Part shown: positions 60,259 to 64,000 of the stretch, one piece after another
How the letters are laid out: every line of letters begins with the position of its first letter
How positions within the stretch are numbered: position 1 is the first letter of the stretch
Assembly (NCBI RefSeq): GCF_047345145.1
Contig: NZ_JBLFER010000005.1
Location: 124,001 to 188,000, forward strand
Direction of reading: 5' to 3'
DNA from: Maribacter_C sp047345145
Lineage (GTDB): Bacteria > Bacteroidota > Bacteroidia > Flavobacteriales > Flavobacteriaceae
Length of the DNA: 64,000 nucleotides
The notes under the pieces: model-generated
Database searches by the model: none
Seen by the model: only the letters and a program-made list of their open reading frames with translations
What the model was told of the DNA's origin: nothing
Program-made: the position numbers and the translations under genes

Positions 60259-60759
60259 TCAGTCAAGCTTATACACTTTAATCCCTTTTTTGAGGAGCTT
60301 GCCCCATTGTTTATCAAAAGCATGAACACTATCTGTTTCAATAGAGTCATTATTATAGACTGTTTTTCCTTTGTTCTTCCATTCGAAAATACCTCCATAA
60401 AGATTTTTTACATTGGTATACCCTGCTTTCTGAAGCTTTTCACCAATGTCTTCAGAGCGAACTCCTATGGAGCAGTATACAATTATCGGAGTGTTTTTGT
60501 CGCTAATTTGCGAGGTCACTATTTCTTCCTTGTAATTTTCATAGCCCACCCAAACAGCATTTTTTAGATGGCTAACTTCAAATTCCTCTTTTTTACGTGT
60601 ATCTAAAAGAACTGTGTTCTCTAAAGAGTTCAGCTCCTCTACCTGCACATAAGGAACAGTTTCAGAATTGAGTTGCCTTAAAGTGCGGTCCAAATTCTTT
60701 TGGGCGAAAATCGAAGTGGCTAAGACCAGAAATAGAACAAATGAAAAAAGAAATCGCAT
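60259..60759 (-). CDS. Secreted rhodanese-like protein, first gene of the arsenosugar-type operon
   Basis: The 166-residue protein has a signal peptide (MRFLFSFVLFLVLATSIFA-QK) and a single rhodanese domain: VLLDTRKKEEFEVSHL and the active-site loop CSIGVRSEDIG with its Cys. Rhodanese genes are seen in arsM clusters and could handle persulfide or thiol-arsenic chemistry in the periplasm. A TATCTTTG -7 box lies 20 bp upstream (60779-60786). Confidence 0.88.
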   Translation of the reverse strand: MRFLFSFVLFLVLATSIFAQKNLDRTLRQLNSETVPYVQVEELNSLENTVLLDTRKKEEFEVSHLKNAVWVGYENYKEEIVTSQISDKNTPIIVYCSIGVRSEDIGEKLQKAGYTNVKNLYGGIFEWKNKGKTVYNNDSIETDSVHAFDKQWGKLLKKGIKVYKLD

Positions 60760-60778
60760 ACTATTTTTAATAATTAGA

Positions 60779-60786
60779 CAAAGATA
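60779..60786 (-). promoter_or_regulatory. -7 box TATCTTTG upstream of the rhodanese/arsenosugar operon
   Basis: An exact TAnnTTTG match on the minus strand, 20 bp before the rhodanese ATG. The divergent GH32 gene starts at 60840, so this 80-bp spacer serves both. Confidence 0.55.
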
Positions 60787-60839
60787 CTATTTTAGGAAAG
60801 GCTTTAAAATGAGCCTCACATCATTTAAATATTCAAAAA

Positions 60840-62399
60840 ATGAATTTACCAACCAGATTACTCGTTTTCATTCTTTGTTTTACGACATTGATTTCTTGTA
60901 AAAACAAAGATCAAAAACCCGAAGTAGCAGCAACCGTTAAGACGGATTATTATACCGAACCTTACCGACCACAGTTTCATTTTACTCCGGAAGAAAAATG
61001 GATGAATGACCCGAATGGTATGGTCTATCACCAAGGTATTTATCATTTGTTCTATCAATATTATCCTGAGGACATTGTCTGGGGACCCATGCATTGGGGT
61101 CATGCAACCAGTAAAGATTTAGTGCATTGGGAGCATAAGCCCATTGCCCTGTTTCCTGATAGACATGGGCTGATTTTTTCTGGAAGTGCAGTAGTAGATT
61201 TTGCAAATACTTCGGGTTTTGGTACAGAAGATAACCCTCCTCTCGTTGCGATTTTTACCTATCACCTTATGGAAGGTGAAAAGGCAGGTAGAAAAGATTT
61301 TCAAACACAAGGAATTGCCTATAGCCTAGATAATGGCGATACTTGGACGAAATATGAAGGAAACCCAGTCATAGGAAATGATGGAATTAAAGATTTTCGT
61401 GACCCAAAAGTTTTTTGGGATGAAGTAAACCATACTTGGATAATGAGTTTGGTTGCGGGAGACCATCTACAACTTTGGAATTCTGACAATTTGAAAGAAT
61501 GGACGAAACTGAGCGAATTCGGCAAGGACCAGGGCGCTCACGGAGGTGTTTGGGAATGTCCAGATCTTTTCCCTTTAAAAGTTGAAGGCAGCGAAGAAGA
61601 AAAATGGGTTTTGTTAATTAGTATGAATCCCGGGGCGCCAAATGGAGGTAGTGGCACCCAATATTTTGTGGGTGAGTTTGATGGCGAAAAATTTACTACC
61701 GACCAAACCGAAGTCAAATGGATAGATTGGGGAACTGACAATTATGCTGGGGTGACCTATGATAATGCACCAAAAAAGGAACGAATTTTCATAGGATGGA
61801 TGAGTAATTGGAGCTACGCAAGAGATACACCAACCGAAAAATGGAGAAGCGCAATGACAGTACCCAGAACTTTATCATTACGCAAAATTAATGGAGATTA
61901 TAGTCTGTTTAATTACCCAATTAAAAATCTTGAATTGATAATCGATGAGACAGATAAAAAGGAAATAACTGTTGCTGGAGATTCGAAAGAAATCCTACCC
62001 TCTGAGAATTTGAATCAATCTGAAATGAAATTTCAAACGACTACAAAAGACTTTCAATTGAAATTGAGCAATAGTTTAGGTGAAGAAGTGCTTTTAACCA
62101 TGTTTGGTGAAGAGAAACAATTTTTTCTTGATCGAACAAATTCTGGAAAAGTTGATTTTCAAGATGATTTTGCTAGTGTTCAAATCATGCCTGTGTCTGA
62201 TTTACCTGAAGGAGAATACGAGGTTCGGGTGTTAATAGACCATTCTTCAATTGAAGTCTTTATCAATAAGGGGCAATATGTAATGACCGCACAATTATTT
62301 CCCAGTGAGAATTATTCAGATTTAACTATTGAGAATTTAGGAGATGCTGCTTTTGCTTTAGAGGGTTTTCAGGTGAATGCTGTGAAGAGAATTTGGTAG
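60840..62399 (+). CDS. GH32 lipoprotein (fructan/sucrose-hydrolase type)
   Basis: The 519-residue protein has a lipoprotein signal (FTTLISC, Cys20) and a five-bladed propeller with the GH32 residues Asp57 (WMNDPNG, nucleophile), Asp188 (FRDPKVFW, transition-state stabiliser) and Glu239 (WECPDLFPL, acid/base). A C-terminal beta-sandwich (~370-519; LIDHSSIEVFINKGQYVMTA) follows. It would hydrolyse levan, inulin or sucrose outside or in the periplasm. No SusC/SusD or fructokinase gene is adjacent. Confidence 0.94.
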   Translation: MNLPTRLLVFILCFTTLISCKNKDQKPEVAATVKTDYYTEPYRPQFHFTPEEKWMNDPNGMVYHQGIYHLFYQYYPEDIVWGPMHWGHATSKDLVHWEHKPIALFPDRHGLIFSGSAVVDFANTSGFGTEDNPPLVAIFTYHLMEGEKAGRKDFQTQGIAYSLDNGDTWTKYEGNPVIGNDGIKDFRDPKVFWDEVNHTWIMSLVAGDHLQLWNSDNLKEWTKLSEFGKDQGAHGGVWECPDLFPLKVEGSEEEKWVLLISMNPGAPNGGSGTQYFVGEFDGEKFTTDQTEVKWIDWGTDNYAGVTYDNAPKKERIFIGWMSNWSYARDTPTEKWRSAMTVPRTLSLRKINGDYSLFNYPIKNLELIIDETDKKEITVAGDSKEILPSENLNQSEMKFQTTTKDFQLKLSNSLGEEVLLTMFGEEKQFFLDRTNSGKVDFQDDFASVQIMPVSDLPEGEYEVRVLIDHSSIEVFINKGQYVMTAQLFPSENYSDLTIENLGDAAFALEGFQVNAVKRIW

Positions 62400-62481
62400 C
62401 CCCTTAATGGACGAGACTCTTGAGGTGAAAGAAATTTTACTTCTTTAATGCTTTTTTTCTTAAATCAAGTAGCAGAACATT

Positions 62482-62667
62482 ATGAAATTAAAAACTTTAG
62501 TCATCTTATTTGGTGCTTTATTATTTGCCAACTTTTTAGGAGATAAAACCTTTGCTATTAATCTCTATGAGAATTATTACGTAATAAATTGGATGCAATT
62601 AATATTGGCTATTGTTACCTTTAGTAATGGCGGTACTTATTTTGATGAGATTAAAAAATGGAGTTAA
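62482..62667 (+). CDS. Small hypothetical two-helix membrane protein
   Basis: The 61-residue ORF encodes MKLKTLVILFGALLFANFLG and NWMQLILAIVTFSNGGTYF, two possible transmembrane segments. No family is recognised and the start is ATG. The gene is probably real because both ends are free of overlaps, but the evidence is thin. Confidence 0.5.
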   Translation: MKLKTLVILFGALLFANFLGDKTFAINLYENYYVINWMQLILAIVTFSNGGTYFDEIKKWS

Positions 62668-62719
62668 AAAAGTATAGCTAGACTTTGCAAATCGAGTAGA
62701 AAGTAAAAGGAGTAAACAA

Positions 62720-62743
62720 AAAACCCTGCAAATGCAGGGTTTT
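62720..62743 (-). terminator. Rho-independent terminator of tRNA-Phe
   Basis: The stem ACCCTGC/GCAGGGT with an AAAT-type loop is followed on the minus strand by TTTTTTG. It sits directly downstream of the tRNA. Confidence 0.85.
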
Positions 62744-62747
62744 ATTG

Positions 62748-62820
62748 TGGTGCCTCCAGGAATCGAACCAGGGACACATGGATTTTCAGTCCATTGCTCT
62801 ACCAACTGAGCTAAGGCACC
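62748..62820 (-). tRNA. tRNA-Phe (anticodon GAA)
   Basis: The minus strand reads GGTGCCTTAGCTCAGTTGGT then the anticodon loop CTGAAAA (anticodon GAA at 62787-62785), the T-loop GGTTCGATTCC and the acceptor end AGGCACCA. The seven acceptor pairs close fully (GGTGCCT/AGGCACC), A73 is the discriminator, and the 3' CCA is not encoded. The T-stem has one T-T mismatch in the middle. Confidence 0.95.
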
Positions 62821-62922
62821 ATACCCCAAAAGGGGCTGCAAATATAATTTCAAATTTAGGATATACAAACAAAAAGATGAAAAAAGGTTTAGGTTTCTTG
62901 AACTATTTGCAATCTTTGCGGT

Positions 62923-63651
62923 ATGAACCTAATTATAGATGCAGGTAACACCTCAGTGAAGCTCGCTGTATTTGATAAAATGAACTTGCTTTTTGATGAT
63001 AGTATAGAAAGCGAAAAGTTTATCGGAAAGGTAAAAGAGATATTCAATTCTTACCCCAATATTAGTTGGGCAATTGTTTCTGCCGTTAGTAATTTGAATC
63101 AAAAAGCTATCGCAGCGCTTTCTGTCTTTTGCCAAGTCCATGTATTAGATCATAGCTCTAAAGTTCCTTTTAAGAATTCATATGCCACTCCCAATACTTT
63201 AGGTGTTGATCGCATTGCTTTGGCCACAGCAGCATTTTATTTTAATCCGAAAGGAAACACCCTTGTAATTGATGCAGGAACATGTGTTACCTATGATATG
63301 ATAAATGACTACGGAGAGTATTTAGGAGGGAGTATTTCACCCGGAATGCATATGCGGTATGAGGCCCTTCATAATCAAACGGCCAAGCTTCCACTTCTCG
63401 AATTAGATGACCCTTTGGACTTGATTGGAAATTCCACGAATTCTAGCATTCATAGTGGAGTCGTAAATGGAATTCTAGAAGAAATTGATGGTGTTATTGA
63501 TAGGTATCAATCTCGTTTTGAAGATTTAACAGTTATTTTAACAGGCGGTGACGCCCAATTTTTGTCAAAACGATTAAAAAATACCATATTTGCGGATTCC
63601 AAATTTCTCCTCAAGGGATTAAACAATTTGTTGGAATACAACAAGCGATAA
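62923..63651 (+). CDS. coaX: Type III pantothenate kinase
   Basis: The 242-residue enzyme has the ASKHA-fold motifs MNLIIDAGNTSVKLAVFD (phosphate 1), TLGVDRIALATAAFYF and VIDAGTCVTYDMI, and GGSISPGMHMRYEALHNQTA. It phosphorylates pantothenate in CoA synthesis and, unlike CoaA, is not feedback-inhibited by CoA. The next gene starts directly after its stop codon, as is typical in flavobacteria. Confidence 0.95.
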   Translation: MNLIIDAGNTSVKLAVFDKMNLLFDDSIESEKFIGKVKEIFNSYPNISWAIVSAVSNLNQKAIAALSVFCQVHVLDHSSKVPFKNSYATPNTLGVDRIALATAAFYFNPKGNTLVIDAGTCVTYDMINDYGEYLGGSISPGMHMRYEALHNQTAKLPLLELDDPLDLIGNSTNSSIHSGVVNGILEEIDGVIDRYQSRFEDLTVILTGGDAQFLSKRLKNTIFADSKFLLKGLNNLLEYNKR

Positions 63652-64000
63652 ATGATCAAAAAAATTGGATTTGCAATAGTGTGCTTCGCCGCTATAGGAT
63701 TAAATGCTCAAGACGGTTCTGTTTCCCCATATTCCTTTTTTGGTATCGGTGATTTTAGAACAACTGCAACAGTTGAAAATCAAATGATGGGCGGTATTGG
63801 TATGTATGCAGATAGCATTCATGTTAATCTACAAAACCCCGCTGCTTATGGAAAACTTCGTCTTACCGTTTATTCAGGTGGACTTTCTCATCAAAGATTG
63901 ACACTTAATAGCACTTCTGCGGAAGAGCAGAATCAGGTTACAAATCTTGATTATTTGGCACTCGGTTTTAATGTAGGGAAAGGCTTCGGATTAGGTTTTG
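63652..64000 (+). CDS. Outer-membrane beta-barrel protein, N-terminal part (cut by window edge)
   Basis: The frame opens at ATG 63652, immediately after the coaX stop, and runs to the window end (116 codons). It starts with a signal peptide (MIKKIGFAIVCFAAIGLNA-QD) followed by SVSPYSFFGIGDFRTTATVE and NPAAYGKLRLTVYSGGLSHQ, a FadL/OmpP1-like outer-membrane protein pattern. A gene of this sort commonly follows coaX in Flavobacteriaceae. The C-terminus lies outside. Confidence 0.8.
   Translation, partial: MIKKIGFAIVCFAAIGLNAQDGSVSPYSFFGIGDFRTTATVENQMMGGIGMYADSIHVNLQNPAAYGKLRLTVYSGGLSHQRLTLNSTSAEEQNQVTNLDYLALGFNVGKGFGLGF

Overview
The window is chromosomal DNA from a member of the Bacteroidota, most likely a marine Flavobacteriaceae bacterium. 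The evidence is a SusC-type TonB receptor, a type IX secretion (T9SS) type-B sorting domain paired with a PorP/SprF protein, an N-acyl (ArgF'-type) arginine pathway, TAnnTTTG -7 promoter boxes, AT-rich spacers and almost no Shine-Dalgarno sequences. I cannot name the species.

Layout. 1-7.2 kb: an alpha-glucan utilisation locus, with a divergent susC (cut by the window edge), a LacI-type regulator, beta-phosphoglucomutase, a GH65 disaccharide phosphorylase and a GH13 lipoprotein. Together they would cut maltodextrin, phosphorolyse maltose and feed beta-glucose-1-phosphate into glycolysis. 7.2-11 kb: housekeeping and small genes (GDPD, HI0933-type flavoprotein, DUF1697, TspO). 11-15 kb: an isoprenoid operon (diphosphomevalonate decarboxylase, mevalonate kinase, UbiA prenyltransferase) ending in a nitrilase. 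15-22 kb: cupin, two SnoaL-like proteins, an O-methyltransferase, an AraC regulator, a pseudouridine synthase, a membrane protein and a WG-repeat protein. 21.9-30.8 kb: a 2644-residue repetitive T9SS adhesin with its own SprF.

31-40.7 kb: a complete arginine operon on the minus strand, in the order GNAT, argG, argC, proC, argD, argF', argB, argE, argH. It is preceded by a 27-codon leader ORF that ends in four consecutive arginine codons and a proline codon. This looks like a ribosome-mediated arginine attenuator and is the most interesting thing I found. The spacers between these genes are packed with different palindromes, including a covarying hairpin family and an 11-copy heptamer array.

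40.8-55.8 kb: membrane and GT2 glycosyltransferases, a paraoxonase-like lactonase, a MORN-repeat protein, an FAD oxidoreductase next to a membrane polyferredoxin, a DUF547 protein, outer-membrane barrels, a GH113-like lipoprotein and an amidase. 55.8-60.8 kb: an operon of the arsenosugar-biosynthesis type (rhodanese, TIGR04282 transferase, purine nucleoside phosphorylase, ArsM, DUF547 lipoprotein, TIGR04283 transferase, small protein) that lacks the radical-SAM gene arsS. 60.8-64 kb: a GH32 fructan/sucrose hydrolase, tRNA-Phe, pantothenate kinase coaX and the start of an outer-membrane protein gene.
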